The notes under the pieces were generated by a model, which searched no databases, had not been told where the DNA came from, and was given only the letters and a program-made list of their open reading frames with translations. The translations under genes were made by a program, and so were the position numbers. This document shows, piece by piece, positions 47,195 to 57,118 of a stretch of 64,000 nucleotides of DNA (positions are counted from its first letter, which is position 1; every line of letters begins with the position of its first letter). Source of the stretch: Opacimonas sp002292215 (GTDB lineage Bacteria > Pseudomonadota > Gammaproteobacteria > Enterobacterales > Alteromonadaceae); the NCBI GenBank assembly GCA_943846745.1, contig OX044360.1:1364001-1428000 (forward strand), given 5' to 3'.

Positions 47195-48907
47195 TTAATA
47201 ACCGGGATTTTGTACATAGATCCCACCACTTAAGTTGATTTGTTGGTTAGGTATAGGTAAATACTCGTGTTTACCTTTCGTAAATGCTGCTGCTTCAAGA
47301 TATGGCTTTCTGATGAGTTCAATCTCAAAATAAGCATCTAATGTTTCTTTTGTTACTCCCCAGCGCACTAAATCGAAGAAACGATGCCCCTCTAAACCCA
47401 GCTCTAAACGACGTTCCCAACGTAACGCATTAAAAGCTTCTTCTTTACTAGCAAAACTACTGTAGGTATTGATGTTATAGATACTGGCATCATTTAACAT
47501 ACCTGTGCTATTAGCAGCTCGGGTGCGTAGACTATTGATAATTGGTAATGCTTCCTCATAACGGTCTAATTGAATTAACGCTTCTGCTTTCCACAACAAT
47601 ACTTCAGCATAACGAACCAAAACAGTGTTCATTGACCAAATTGGGAATGGACCATTTTCACCACGGCAATCGCAATCAGGATGTTCCAATTCTTTCATGC
47701 TAGTAAAATTTCCATAGATGCCCGGTGCGCGTGACCAAGAATCACCACCATGAATTAATGTAGGATCATATTTAAAGGGTTTACCTTCCATTGCAACAGT
47801 ATGGTCCAAACGTGGATCAACATTATCAGACAACATATCGTAATTAGCATCATTATAATTTACAAATAATGGTAGTCCATTGTTGTTAGTTTTAAAGGCG
47901 TTGACGAAATTATCTGTAGGAACATGAAATCCGCAGCAGCCGAACCCACCAGCCTGAGGTGCATTCAACGCAGTTGGCCATGAACCACGACCATCAGGTG
48001 AGCCGTCATCTAATGAACGCTGTATAGCGAAGACTGATTCTTTGCTATTATCAAAGGCTGCCTGAAAGTTGTTTCCATAGTCATCAAGCAAACCGTAAAT
48101 ACCGGAAGCTTCAATTTCACTCACCAACGTAACAACTTCATTCAGTTTATCACTATCAATAGACACGACCTCGTGCTTGTCATTTTGCACATACGCTTGA
48201 TTCAACAATGTTTTTGCTAGGTAAGCTTTGGCAGAAAGGGCTGAAGCACGGCCTACATCTTGCTGCACATCAGGTAAATTTTGTGAGGCAAAGCGGAAAT
48301 CTTCAGCAATTTTATTCCATAATTGTTGATCAGTGAGATCACGGTTAGTGGTCGCTAATATTTCTTCTTGTGTCATATTTTCATCAATCCATGGAATATG
48401 CTTATGATGAATTTTCAAGTCAAAATAAAAAATAGAGCGTATAAAACGTAGTTCTGCCTGCTTCTCTTTTGCATTAGGAATACTTGCAGCATCGGCATTA
48501 GCAATAACTTGTAATCCGGCATTAGCTCGAGATATACCAGTATAATTCCGTGTCCATTTTTTATTGTTAAGATCAATTAGGTCAGGTGGAAAAGATTCCA
48601 TATCTGGCACTAAAGGCGCAAACATTGATAGAGCATGATAGGCAAAGATATCACTTGGCCCATTACCCCCTTTATGTGCATCTCCTGCACGTAAATTACC
48701 AGTTGGCCACAAAAACATAGGCGATGTGTAATGATCATTGCCTAAATAAGAATAGGCTGCAATGACCAAACCATCTATATTCTCAGCACTGGTGACCTGC
48801 GCTTGGGTTAATACGGCTTTGGGTGGAACATCAAGGTCGCCGCTGCCGCAAGATATAACGGACATAGCTATTAAACTACTTGCAAATAATTGATACATTT
48901 TTTTCAT
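47195..48907 (-). CDS. SusD/RagB-family surface glycan-binding lipoprotein
   Basis: Partner of SusC that captures oligosaccharides at the cell surface. The 570-aa protein starts at 48907 (MKKMYQLF, AGAGA upstream; an ATG at 48928 is an alternative) and has the lipobox VISC. SusD features are an N-terminal TPR-like region (ENIDGLVIAAYSYLG, NAGLQVIANA, AELRFIRSIFYFDL), a middle ligand-binding part and the C-terminal signature WERRLELGLEGHRFFDLVRWG. It lies 54 bp downstream of susC. SusD is otherwise almost confined to Bacteroidetes, so its presence among gammaproteobacterial genes points to transfer. Confidence 0.94.
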   Translation of the reverse strand: MKKMYQLFASSLIAMSVISCGSGDLDVPPKAVLTQAQVTSAENIDGLVIAAYSYLGNDHYTSPMFLWPTGNLRAGDAHKGGNGPSDIFAYHALSMFAPLVPDMESFPPDLIDLNNKKWTRNYTGISRANAGLQVIANADAASIPNAKEKQAELRFIRSIFYFDLKIHHKHIPWIDENMTQEEILATTNRDLTDQQLWNKIAEDFRFASQNLPDVQQDVGRASALSAKAYLAKTLLNQAYVQNDKHEVVSIDSDKLNEVVTLVSEIEASGIYGLLDDYGNNFQAAFDNSKESVFAIQRSLDDGSPDGRGSWPTALNAPQAGGFGCCGFHVPTDNFVNAFKTNNNGLPLFVNYNDANYDMLSDNVDPRLDHTVAMEGKPFKYDPTLIHGGDSWSRAPGIYGNFTSMKELEHPDCDCRGENGPFPIWSMNTVLVRYAEVLLWKAEALIQLDRYEEALPIINSLRTRAANSTGMLNDASIYNINTYSSFASKEEAFNALRWERRLELGLEGHRFFDLVRWGVTKETLDAYFEIELIRKPYLEAAAFTKGKHEYLPIPNQQINLSGGIYVQNPGY

Positions 48908-48961
48908 AATTTTTCTCTGATTTTTCATCTTTAATCTGTCTATACTATGGAATAAATACAC

Positions 48962-51946
48962 TTAGAAACTCACATCTATGCCGATAGTGATTCGTCGAGG
49001 AACCGGAAAGACCTCATTTGGAGCCTCAGGATCTTGGCTCAAGGTACCGTTTGGAGTAATGGTTAATAAATTTGATCCCTGAAGATAAATACGGGCATCC
49101 TGAATACCATAGTCATCTAACACTGTGTCCTCAAATCTGTAACCCACCGACAAGTTTCGTAATTTCAAGTAGCTTCCATCTTCCCAAAAGAAACTCGACT
49201 GTCTACCTTCACCATTGTTGTCGACTAATGTTAACGCCGGTACTGTCGAGTCAGTATTAGCAAGTGACCATGCATCTAATACTCGCGAACCATAATTCGA
49301 ACCAATATTTAATGAGGTGAAATCAGTAAATAGACGCCAGTTATTTCTGACAGACCCGCCTTTTACTCCTTGCCAAAACATATTGAAGTCCCATTGTTTA
49401 TGATTAAGAGTAAAGTTGAAGCCGTAGATGAAATCAGGATCAGGGTTAACAAAATAATCCTGATCATTTTCATCAATAATGCCGTTATTATCTAAGTCTG
49501 CCCAACGAATTCGTCCAAGCCCAGCAGCTGATTGAGCAGCGTGCTCTTCTATTTCTTGAAGGCTTTGAAATAATCCATCAGCAACATACCCATAGACAGA
49601 ATTTATAGAGTTACCTAAAATAGTTTTATCTTGACCGTTACCGCCAAATGAATTCACCACATCTTCAGGTAAAGCAATGACCTTGTTGTCTGCTTTAGAA
49701 ATGTTAAAACTCATATCAACTTTCAATTCTTCATCCAAGAAATCAAAATCTAAATAATCTTCGTATCCTATAATGAATTCGAAGCCACTATTATCGATAG
49801 TCCCGCCATTTACCCATTGCTGAGCTCCTTCGCCAAGCGTCGCAAGTGGTTGAGTTAAGGTGAGTATATCTTTGGTTTCTTTTTTGAAATAATCCAAGCT
49901 ACCATAAACTGTTGTGTTTAAGAGCTGGAAATCTAGACCTACATTACTTTGAGTCGACGTCTCCCACTTCAAATCAGGATTGCCAGTTTGTGCTCTTACA
50001 AAACCAGAAGGTAACGTGCCACCATTGGCTCCAGCAATATCGTAAGCGGTACCCTCATCTTGTCTATCCGTGAACAAAGATTGAGTTGCATAGCGAGGTT
50101 GATAAGTCGTGTTTGTAGCAGTTGTTGGAATCTCCTGATTACCTGTTTTACCATAACTAGCACGCAATTTAAGCGTCGATACAAACTCGATATCAAAGAA
50201 ATCTTCGTTGCTAATTACCCATCCGGCCGAGGCTGCTGGGAAATTACCATATTGGTTGTTTTGACCAAACTTAGATGAACCATCTCTACGCATAGTCAAG
50301 CTAGCTAGATAACGTTGATCGTAACTATAATCGACCCGACCAAATATAGAATCTAAAGTCCATTCGTCGCCATAACCCTCGACCCTTACATTGTCAGTTG
50401 CTTGTGATAAGAATGCGAAATCACGATCATCCGATGCAAAACCAGACCCGATACCTCTTGATAATTCGGTTTCAAAATCAATTTGTTCTATACCTGCTAA
50501 GAAAGTAAATTTGTGCTTATCATCCAACAACAATTTGTATTCTGCGGTAGTAGCTAACACAATACTTCGATTCCAATTGTTTTCAACCGAAAGGTTATCG
50601 CTAAAATTTAGCGTGCCCGCCTGATATCCACGCTGGAAATTTCTAAAATTGAACTGCCCATAGTCAATGCCAACACTACTGCGTAATTTTAGGTCTTCAA
50701 TCGGCGAATATTCTAGAAAGAAACTACCTTGAAATTTGTTAAACGTATGATTATTATCTCTATTTCTTTCAATTATACCTACTGGATTATCTCTATCAGT
50801 AATGCCTGGAACCGGTCCACCCCATCCGCCTGCATCATTATATACCGGTACGATCGATTGCTGTTCAATGGAAAGCCCTAGTATACTTCCTGCTAAATCA
50901 TTTATTAGATTAGCTCGTTGATTAGTAACAAGTAAGGTTTGCCCAACCTTAAGTTTATTTTCAATGAGATCATGATCAGAATTGACCCTAAACGCAATCC
51001 GTTCAAATTTTGAGCCATCAACAACTCCTTCAGCATTAAAATAACCTAATGAAGTATAAAATCGAGAACTGTCACTGCCTCCTGACAAAGATAAATTAAG
51101 GTCTCTTACTTGAGATGAGCGTGTTACTTCATTAAACCAATCCGTATCAGCTGGTCTTTGTACACCGTTTGGATCTGTAAAAGCTGGCAAGATCACCTTG
51201 TACAATTCAGGATTATCATAATCCTTATTCCAATCGAAGGTATACAAAGCACTTGCTCGATCAGGATTTGAACCATCATTAATAGCCGCTTGCCATACCG
51301 ATTGTGCACGTTGCGCAGTGTTAAGAGGTCGTAGATCATAGTCAAAATCTTCAAAAGTTTGATTGAATCTAAAGTTAAAGTCTAAACCCTCTCTACCCTT
51401 TTTAGTAGTTACTACAATTACGCCATTACCAGATCTAGCACCATAAATGCTGGCTGCTGCTGCATCCCTTAACACCTGTATGTCTTCAATGTCATTACTG
51501 TTAATTTCGTGCAAACCACTTTTTGACGGAATACCGTCAATAATATAAAGGGGATCGTTGTTACCCAATGGGCCTAAACCCTGACCACGAATGCGTACTG
51601 TCGCGGTGGAACTAGGGTTACCATTTGTAGTAATTTGCAAGCCAGGAACCCTGCCTTGTAGATTTTGCATGACGTTACCCGCGGGTAAATCAATTACGTC
51701 TTCTAATTTCACCGTTGATATCGCACCGGTCAAGTCTGATTTTTCAACAGAGCTGTAACCATAACTAACTTCTATTATTTCAATATCGTTATTTTTTTTA
51801 GCTACTTCACTGACAAGTAAATTAGGTGATTCTTTATTCTCAACCTCTTGTGCTTGCGCCATACTTGGAATCATTAGCATTAATGAACAGTTAAATAATA
51901 CTGCCCTAATGCTAAATGAAAGTTGATTTAGTTTTAGATTTTTCAT
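48962..51946 (-). CDS. SusC/RagA-family TonB-dependent outer-membrane transporter
   Basis: 994-aa outer-membrane channel for SusD-bound oligosaccharides. Signal peptide ending near AQAQ; plug domain about 60-190 with the SusC-type VSYGYSSVEKSDLTGAIS and DPLYIIDGIP, IEDIQVLRDAAAASIYGARS; then the 22-strand barrel ending RRITIGIDVSF. The N-terminal carboxypeptidase-regulatory-like domain common in Bacteroidetes SusC is missing; only about 40 residues precede the plug, and a TonB box is not clear (VENKESPNLLVSE is a candidate region). Preceded by GGATGG. First gene of susC-susD-peroxidase fusion, behind the third operator copy. Confidence 0.95.
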   Translation of the reverse strand: MKNLKLNQLSFSIRAVLFNCSLMLMIPSMAQAQEVENKESPNLLVSEVAKKNNDIEIIEVSYGYSSVEKSDLTGAISTVKLEDVIDLPAGNVMQNLQGRVPGLQITTNGNPSSTATVRIRGQGLGPLGNNDPLYIIDGIPSKSGLHEINSNDIEDIQVLRDAAAASIYGARSGNGVIVVTTKKGREGLDFNFRFNQTFEDFDYDLRPLNTAQRAQSVWQAAINDGSNPDRASALYTFDWNKDYDNPELYKVILPAFTDPNGVQRPADTDWFNEVTRSSQVRDLNLSLSGGSDSSRFYTSLGYFNAEGVVDGSKFERIAFRVNSDHDLIENKLKVGQTLLVTNQRANLINDLAGSILGLSIEQQSIVPVYNDAGGWGGPVPGITDRDNPVGIIERNRDNNHTFNKFQGSFFLEYSPIEDLKLRSSVGIDYGQFNFRNFQRGYQAGTLNFSDNLSVENNWNRSIVLATTAEYKLLLDDKHKFTFLAGIEQIDFETELSRGIGSGFASDDRDFAFLSQATDNVRVEGYGDEWTLDSIFGRVDYSYDQRYLASLTMRRDGSSKFGQNNQYGNFPAASAGWVISNEDFFDIEFVSTLKLRASYGKTGNQEIPTTATNTTYQPRYATQSLFTDRQDEGTAYDIAGANGGTLPSGFVRAQTGNPDLKWETSTQSNVGLDFQLLNTTVYGSLDYFKKETKDILTLTQPLATLGEGAQQWVNGGTIDNSGFEFIIGYEDYLDFDFLDEELKVDMSFNISKADNKVIALPEDVVNSFGGNGQDKTILGNSINSVYGYVADGLFQSLQEIEEHAAQSAAGLGRIRWADLDNNGIIDENDQDYFVNPDPDFIYGFNFTLNHKQWDFNMFWQGVKGGSVRNNWRLFTDFTSLNIGSNYGSRVLDAWSLANTDSTVPALTLVDNNGEGRQSSFFWEDGSYLKLRNLSVGYRFEDTVLDDYGIQDARIYLQGSNLLTITPNGTLSQDPEAPNEVFPVPRRITIGIDVSF

Positions 51947-51981
51947 ACATCCATCCTGTGTGTGTGTTTGGATAACTCATT

Positions 51982-52032
51982 TAAACAACGTTGTCTTTAT
52001 ACATTTATATAACGTTCATGTACAACTTTCAA
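51982..52032 (-). promoter_or_regulatory. promoter and LacI-type operator, copy 3 (susCD)
   Basis: Read on the minus strand: TTGAAA (52027-52032), 17 bp, TATAAA (52004-52009); an alternative is TTGTAC (52020-52025), 18 bp, TATAAA (51996-52001). Then AAGACAACGTTGTTTA (51982-51997), identical to the other two copies. It lies 36 bp before the susC ATG. The rest of the 324-bp gap (51947-52270) holds the gcvP terminator and otherwise plain AT-rich DNA. Confidence 0.8.
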
Positions 52033-52186
52033 CATATATTTAACAAAAGTTCTACTGTTTCGACCAGTTAATCAGGATTTAATAAGATTTGTTTATCAAT
52101 CACAAGACGAATTGGCTTTACGCGATCATAATTACGATTGCTAAAAGCGGTAGATTTAACTTAAATGCTCTGTGATATTTGGACAT

Positions 52187-52237
52187 AAAAAGACCCCCAG
52201 TAATTGGATAGTCCAACTATTGGGGGTCAGTCGCCTT
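52187..52237. terminator. strong bidirectional terminator after gcvP
   Basis: GACCCCCA ... TGGGGGTC (52192-52228), with the inner stem TTGGA/TCCAA, is flanked by A5 at 52187-52191 and a T-run at 52235 on. Read on the minus strand it ends the gcv message; it also insulates the fructan locus. Confidence 0.9.
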
Positions 52238-52270
52238 TTTTTACTACTTAGAATAAAGAGTCATTCACTA

Positions 52271-55234
52271 CTATTCTAAGATCTCTCGATAACTATCCAA
52301 ATCAGGACAGCTACATACCAAGTTACGATCTCCGTACACATCATCGATACGGTTCACTGATGGCCAGAACTTATTACGAGCTACCGCTGCCACTGGATAC
52401 GCTGCGAGTTCACGCGTATAGCTGCGCTCCCAGTTAGCATCACAGATATCAGCCAACGTATGCGGCGCATTATGTAATGGGTTATCAATCGCATCCCACT
52501 CACCTGATTGCACTTTAGCAATCTCATGACGAATACCAATCATCGCTTCGATAAATCTATCAAGCTCAACTTTCGCTTCTGATTCAGTCGGCTCAATCAT
52601 CAACGTACCCGCTACTGGAAATGACATCGTAGGCGCATGGAAACCATAATCGTTCAAACGCTTAGCCACATCCATCTCAGTGACGCCTGAGGCTTCTTTG
52701 AGTGGACGTAAATCAATAATACATTCGTGAGCGACGCGGCCATTCATCCCTTTGTACAAAATAGGATAATGCGCTTCAAGTTGCTGTGCGACATAGTTAG
52801 CATTTAATATTGCCACCTCTGTTGCACGCTTTAAGCCTTCGCTGCCCATCATTTTGATATACATATAGCTGATCGGTAAGATTGATGCACTGCCCCACGG
52901 CGCTGCTGATACAGCACCATTACGCGCATCTGATGCACCTAATTGTTCACCTGTACCACCGGCAACCACTTCCACTTGTGAGTGATTTGGTAAAAACGGC
53001 GCTAAATGCGCTTTAACACCAATTGGTCCCATACCAGGACCGCCACCACCATGTGGGATACAGAATGTTTTGTGTAAGTTCAAGTGTGATACATCTGAGC
53101 CAATTAAGCCTGGCGATGTGATCCCCACTTGCGCATTCATGTTCGCGCCATCCATGTACACCTGACCACCAAATTCGTGGACGATATCACAGATCTCTTT
53201 AACCGTTTCTTCATACACACCGTGCGTCGATGGGTACGTAATCATGGCACATGCTAGGTTATCAGCGACTTCTTCAGCCTTGCTGCGTAAATCCACTAAA
53301 TCCACGTTACCTGCTTCATCACAGTTGACCACGACCACTTTATAGCTCACCATCTGCGCTGACGCGGGGTTAGTCCCGTGCGCTGATTGTGGAATTAACA
53401 CCACATCACGATGATCATCACCACGGCTTGCATGGTAGCGTTTAATCGCTAACAAACCGGCGTATTCACCTTGTGCACCTGAGTTAGGCTGCATCGACAT
53501 CGCATCATAACCAGTAATATCAATTAACCAATCTGACAACTCGTCGATCATGGTTTTGTAACCACCGGCTTGTTCAATTGGCGCAAATGGGTGTAACTGA
53601 CCAAATTCAGGCCAAGTCACGGGGATCATCTCCGCTACTGCATTGAGCTTCATCGTACATGAACCTAATGAAATCATAGAGTGGTTCAACGCTAAATCTT
53701 TGTCTTCTAAAGATTTAATATAACGCAGCATTTCAGTTTCTGAGTGATATGAATTAAACACATCATGTGTCAAAAACTCACTTTCACGTACCAAACTATC
53801 AGGAATACCATGCATACCCGTTTGGGTTAACTGCGCATCAATCTGTGCGATGGTCTCAGCATAAAAACCGGCATCAGCTTGAGCACCCAAGAATACCGAT
53901 AACAAATCAGCTAAGTCTTCACGCGTTGATGTTTCATCAAAAGCAACCGATACCGCACCATCTAAATCAGAGCGTAAGTTAATATCTAATGCTTGTGCTG
54001 CGGCAATAATGCCCGCCTTATCCGCGACATCGACTGTCACCGTATCAAAGAAAGTGTTGTGACGAACGCTTACGCCTTTACTAGCATCCTGAGCACTCGC
54101 TGCATTTAACGCAGTCACGAAGATATTCGCTAAACGATGAATCCGTGACGCGATTTGCGTTAAACCAATAGGACCATGATATACCGCATAGAATGACGCC
54201 ATATTCGCTAATAACACTTGAGCCGTACAAATGTTGGAGTTAGCTTTTTCACGACGGATATGTTGTTCACGAGTTTGCAATGCCATGCGCAAAGCTGGAC
54301 GACCACGTGTATCTTTAGACACACCAATAATACGACCAGGTAATGAACGCTTGTAACTTTCACGAGTTGCAAAAAACGCCGCATGAGGACCGCCGTAACC
54401 CATAGGTACACCAAAGCGCTGTGCAGAACCAAAGACCACATCCGCGCCTAGCTCTCCAGGTGGCTTAAGCAAGGTTAAACCTAGTAGGTCAGTTGCAACC
54501 GATACAATCGCTTTATTGGCTTGCAAGGCGGCTATGATTTCAGAGATATCATTAAGCTCACCTTCCGTACCAGGGTATTGTAATAATGCCCCAAATACAT
54601 CGTGCTCAGCAGCATTAATCGCATCACCATAAATCACTTCAAAACCAAACATATCAGCGCGAGTTTGTACCACGTCTTTGGTTTGTGGGTGTACGTTGTT
54701 GGCAACAAAAAACGCATCGCATTTTTTATTTTTAGACACACGCTTGGCTAATGCCATTGCTTCAGCTGCCGCCGTCGCTTCGTCTAACAAAGAGGCAGAA
54801 GCAAGCTCCATTCCCGTTAAATCAATCGTGGTTTGTTGGAAATTCAAAATCGCTTCTAAACGACCTTGCGCTATCTCTGGCTGATAAGGCGTATATGCCG
54901 TGTACCAACCTGGATTTTCTAATACGTTACGCAAAATCACGTTCGGTGTATGCGTATTATAATAGCCCATACCAATAAAAGAGCGTTTGATTTGGTTTTG
55001 ACCCGCTATTTCTTTTAACGCAGCAAGGGCTTGCACTTCGGTAAAGGCTTCACCGACATTCAGCCCTTCAGAGCGGATGCTCGCAGGCACAGTTTGCGTC
55101 ATAAGATCGTCTAAAGACTCCGCGCCCACCACATCAAGCATTGCTTGAATTTCAGGACGGCCAGGGCCAATATGGCGACGGATAAAATCGTTATTATTCT
55201 CAAGTTCATTGAGTGATAGGTTACTAAATGGCAT
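52271..55234 (-). CDS. gcvP: glycine dehydrogenase (decarboxylating), P protein
   Basis: PLP enzyme of the glycine cleavage system; decarboxylates glycine and loads the aminomethyl group onto GcvH lipoate. 987 aa, single-chain type with two homologous halves. N-terminus FIRRHIGP; PLP Lys in HLNLHKTFCIPHGGGGPG; SLGSCTMKLN and GANMNAQVG present. Third gene of gcvT-gcvH-gcvP, 136 bp after gcvH, followed by a strong terminator. Confidence 0.97.
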   Translation of the reverse strand: MPFSNLSLNELENNNDFIRRHIGPGRPEIQAMLDVVGAESLDDLMTQTVPASIRSEGLNVGEAFTEVQALAALKEIAGQNQIKRSFIGMGYYNTHTPNVILRNVLENPGWYTAYTPYQPEIAQGRLEAILNFQQTTIDLTGMELASASLLDEATAAAEAMALAKRVSKNKKCDAFFVANNVHPQTKDVVQTRADMFGFEVIYGDAINAAEHDVFGALLQYPGTEGELNDISEIIAALQANKAIVSVATDLLGLTLLKPPGELGADVVFGSAQRFGVPMGYGGPHAAFFATRESYKRSLPGRIIGVSKDTRGRPALRMALQTREQHIRREKANSNICTAQVLLANMASFYAVYHGPIGLTQIASRIHRLANIFVTALNAASAQDASKGVSVRHNTFFDTVTVDVADKAGIIAAAQALDINLRSDLDGAVSVAFDETSTREDLADLLSVFLGAQADAGFYAETIAQIDAQLTQTGMHGIPDSLVRESEFLTHDVFNSYHSETEMLRYIKSLEDKDLALNHSMISLGSCTMKLNAVAEMIPVTWPEFGQLHPFAPIEQAGGYKTMIDELSDWLIDITGYDAMSMQPNSGAQGEYAGLLAIKRYHASRGDDHRDVVLIPQSAHGTNPASAQMVSYKVVVVNCDEAGNVDLVDLRSKAEEVADNLACAMITYPSTHGVYEETVKEICDIVHEFGGQVYMDGANMNAQVGITSPGLIGSDVSHLNLHKTFCIPHGGGGPGMGPIGVKAHLAPFLPNHSQVEVVAGGTGEQLGASDARNGAVSAAPWGSASILPISYMYIKMMGSEGLKRATEVAILNANYVAQQLEAHYPILYKGMNGRVAHECIIDLRPLKEASGVTEMDVAKRLNDYGFHAPTMSFPVAGTLMIEPTESEAKVELDRFIEAMIGIRHEIAKVQSGEWDAIDNPLHNAPHTLADICDANWERSYTRELAAYPVAAVARNKFWPSVNRIDDVYGDRNLVCSCPDLDSYREILE

Positions 55235-55370
55235 AAGTTAAGCGCTTCTTTGAATAAACAGTTTCCAGTCACAGTAGGTATTTACTGCTACCAAATCTGA
55301 TCGCATCTTGTCCACGGCAAACAGACAAGACGCCACCGTTATATGATCATCGTTAAATGATTATCGAGAC

Positions 55371-55760
55371 TTACTCGTCTTCGATACTTTCTGCATATCC
55401 ATCTGCATCTAACAAACTCTCAACTTCGCTGATATCGTCAGCTTTGACTTTAAATAACCAACCGTCACCGTATGGGTCAGAGTTAACCAGCTCAGGTGAG
55501 TCTTCTAAATCTTCATTGACTTCGATAACTTCGCCAGTGATAGGCGCGTAAACATCAGACGCCGCTTTAACCGACTCAGCAACGGCAACATCGTCACCCA
55601 TTGCGATTTGATCACCTTCATCAGGCAGATCCAAAAAGACCATGTCGCCTAATAACTCTTGTGCATGTTCAGTAATGCCTACGGTGAAAATACCGTTACC
55701 TTCTGGACGAACCCACTCGTGGCTAGCTGCATATCGTAATTCTGCTGGAATGTTGCTCAT
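55371..55760 (-). CDS. gcvH: glycine cleavage system H protein
   Basis: Lipoate-carrying shuttle of the glycine cleavage system, 129 aa. The start at 55760 (MSNIPAELRYAASHEW) has AGGA 6 nt upstream; the frame's longer start (55802) is not family-like. The lipoyl Lys is in VAESVKAASDVYAP. Acidic C-terminus. Confidence 0.97.
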   Translation of the reverse strand: MSNIPAELRYAASHEWVRPEGNGIFTVGITEHAQELLGDMVFLDLPDEGDQIAMGDDVAVAESVKAASDVYAPITGEVIEVNEDLEDSPELVNSDPYGDGWLFKVKADDISEVESLLDADGYAESIEDE

Positions 55761-55863
55761 AATCGTTCCTAAATGTTGGTTTGTTTGTTCTACATGATTC
55801 AAGCTCTGTATGTTGATCTTGAATCAGGCATTAATTAAATGTGTTAAATCTATACTAAAATAC

Positions 55864-56943
55864 TTATAAAACGCTTTTGCCGTTACGCACAAAACTAGGC
55901 TTAACTACATCTACTGTAACCCACTTTTTGCGCATTTCAACCTCGGCGTGATCTGTCACTGAACTGGCAACCCGTGCAAGTGCTACGGAATGCCCTAATG
56001 TTGGCGAAAACGTCCCAGAAGTAATGATCCCTTCACCGCCTTCCACGGTTACTTTTTGGCCTGCGCGTAATACGCCTTTTTCACGCATAACCAGACCGAC
56101 TAACTTGTCAGTACCCGCCGTTTTTTGTGCAGTTAATACGTCACGACCGACGAAATTGCGATCCTGAGGCTCCCATGAAATCGTCCAGCCCATATTGGCC
56201 TCAAGTGGCGAAATCGTCTCGTCCATATCTTGGCCATACAAGTTCATGCCCGCCTCTAAGCGCAATGTATCACGTGCACCTAATCCACAAGGAGCAACAC
56301 CTAAATCTAATAATGCTTGCCAAAAATCAGCCGCTTGATCATTCGGTACCATGATCTCATAACCCGCTTCCCCCGTGTAACCGGTGGTCGCAATAAACAA
56401 ATCTTCGGCTTGCACGCCATAAAACGGCTTCATGCCGGCAACGGCTTCGTTTTGGGCTGCACTAAACAACTGTCCCGCTTTGGCTTTGGCATTCGGACCT
56501 TGCACCGCAATCATCGCAAACTCATCACGCTCAGTAATGGTTACAGTGAAACCTTCGGCCTTCGCCGCTAACCAATCTAAATCTTTTTGCTTAGTCGCTG
56601 AGTTAACCACCAAACGGTAGTTAGTATCGTCGAAAAAGTACACAATCAAGTCGTCTACAACACCGCCGGCTTCATTCAGCATCCCCGAATATAGCGCCTT
56701 GCCTTTGTCTTGTAACTTCGCCACATCGTTGGCTAATAAATAACGTAAATACGCTTGAGCTTGTGGGCCTTTGACATCGACAATCGTCATGTGTGATACG
56801 TCAAACATACCGGCATCACGGCGTACAGCATGGTGTTCCTCGATTTGCGAACCGTAGTTAATTGGCATATCCCAACCAAAAAAATCAACCATTTTAGCGC
56901 CCGCTTCAAGGTGTTTTGCGTGTAATACCGTCTTATTTGTCAT
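55864..56943 (-). CDS. gcvT: aminomethyltransferase (T protein)
   Basis: Transfers the methylene group from GcvH to tetrahydrofolate, releasing ammonia. 359 aa from the ATG at 56943; a TTG two codons earlier is less likely. Family blocks VDFFGWDMPI, FDVSHMTIVDV, GYTGEAGYEI and GLGARDTLRLEAGMNLYG. First gene of the gcv operon. The 175-bp region to the divergent LysR gene shows ordinary AT-rich promoter-like DNA; I see no glycine riboswitch. Confidence 0.97.
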   Translation of the reverse strand: MTNKTVLHAKHLEAGAKMVDFFGWDMPINYGSQIEEHHAVRRDAGMFDVSHMTIVDVKGPQAQAYLRYLLANDVAKLQDKGKALYSGMLNEAGGVVDDLIVYFFDDTNYRLVVNSATKQKDLDWLAAKAEGFTVTITERDEFAMIAVQGPNAKAKAGQLFSAAQNEAVAGMKPFYGVQAEDLFIATTGYTGEAGYEIMVPNDQAADFWQALLDLGVAPCGLGARDTLRLEAGMNLYGQDMDETISPLEANMGWTISWEPQDRNFVGRDVLTAQKTAGTDKLVGLVMREKGVLRAGQKVTVEGGEGIITSGTFSPTLGHSVALARVASSVTDHAEVEMRKKWVTVDVVKPSFVRNGKSVL

Positions 56944-57118
56944 GTCCAAGCCTATTGTTGAGGGTGCTGACCCAATCCATATTATGTATTTATACTAGCG
57001 ATGTGAAAGCCGTAAATCTAATTTGAAAGTTTAATTTATATATAAGTTTTTTAAATGTATACTCAATCTAATATCAGCTTACCTTATATTCATAATCTTC
57101 CTGAATGAGGACGAATAA

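Noticed and set aside
56944..57118. Possible glycine riboswitch before gcvT
   Set aside because: Only 175 bp separate gcvT from the divergent LysR gene, and I could not find the paired aptamer stems or conserved GGA-type elements; the sequence looks like AT-rich promoter DNA.
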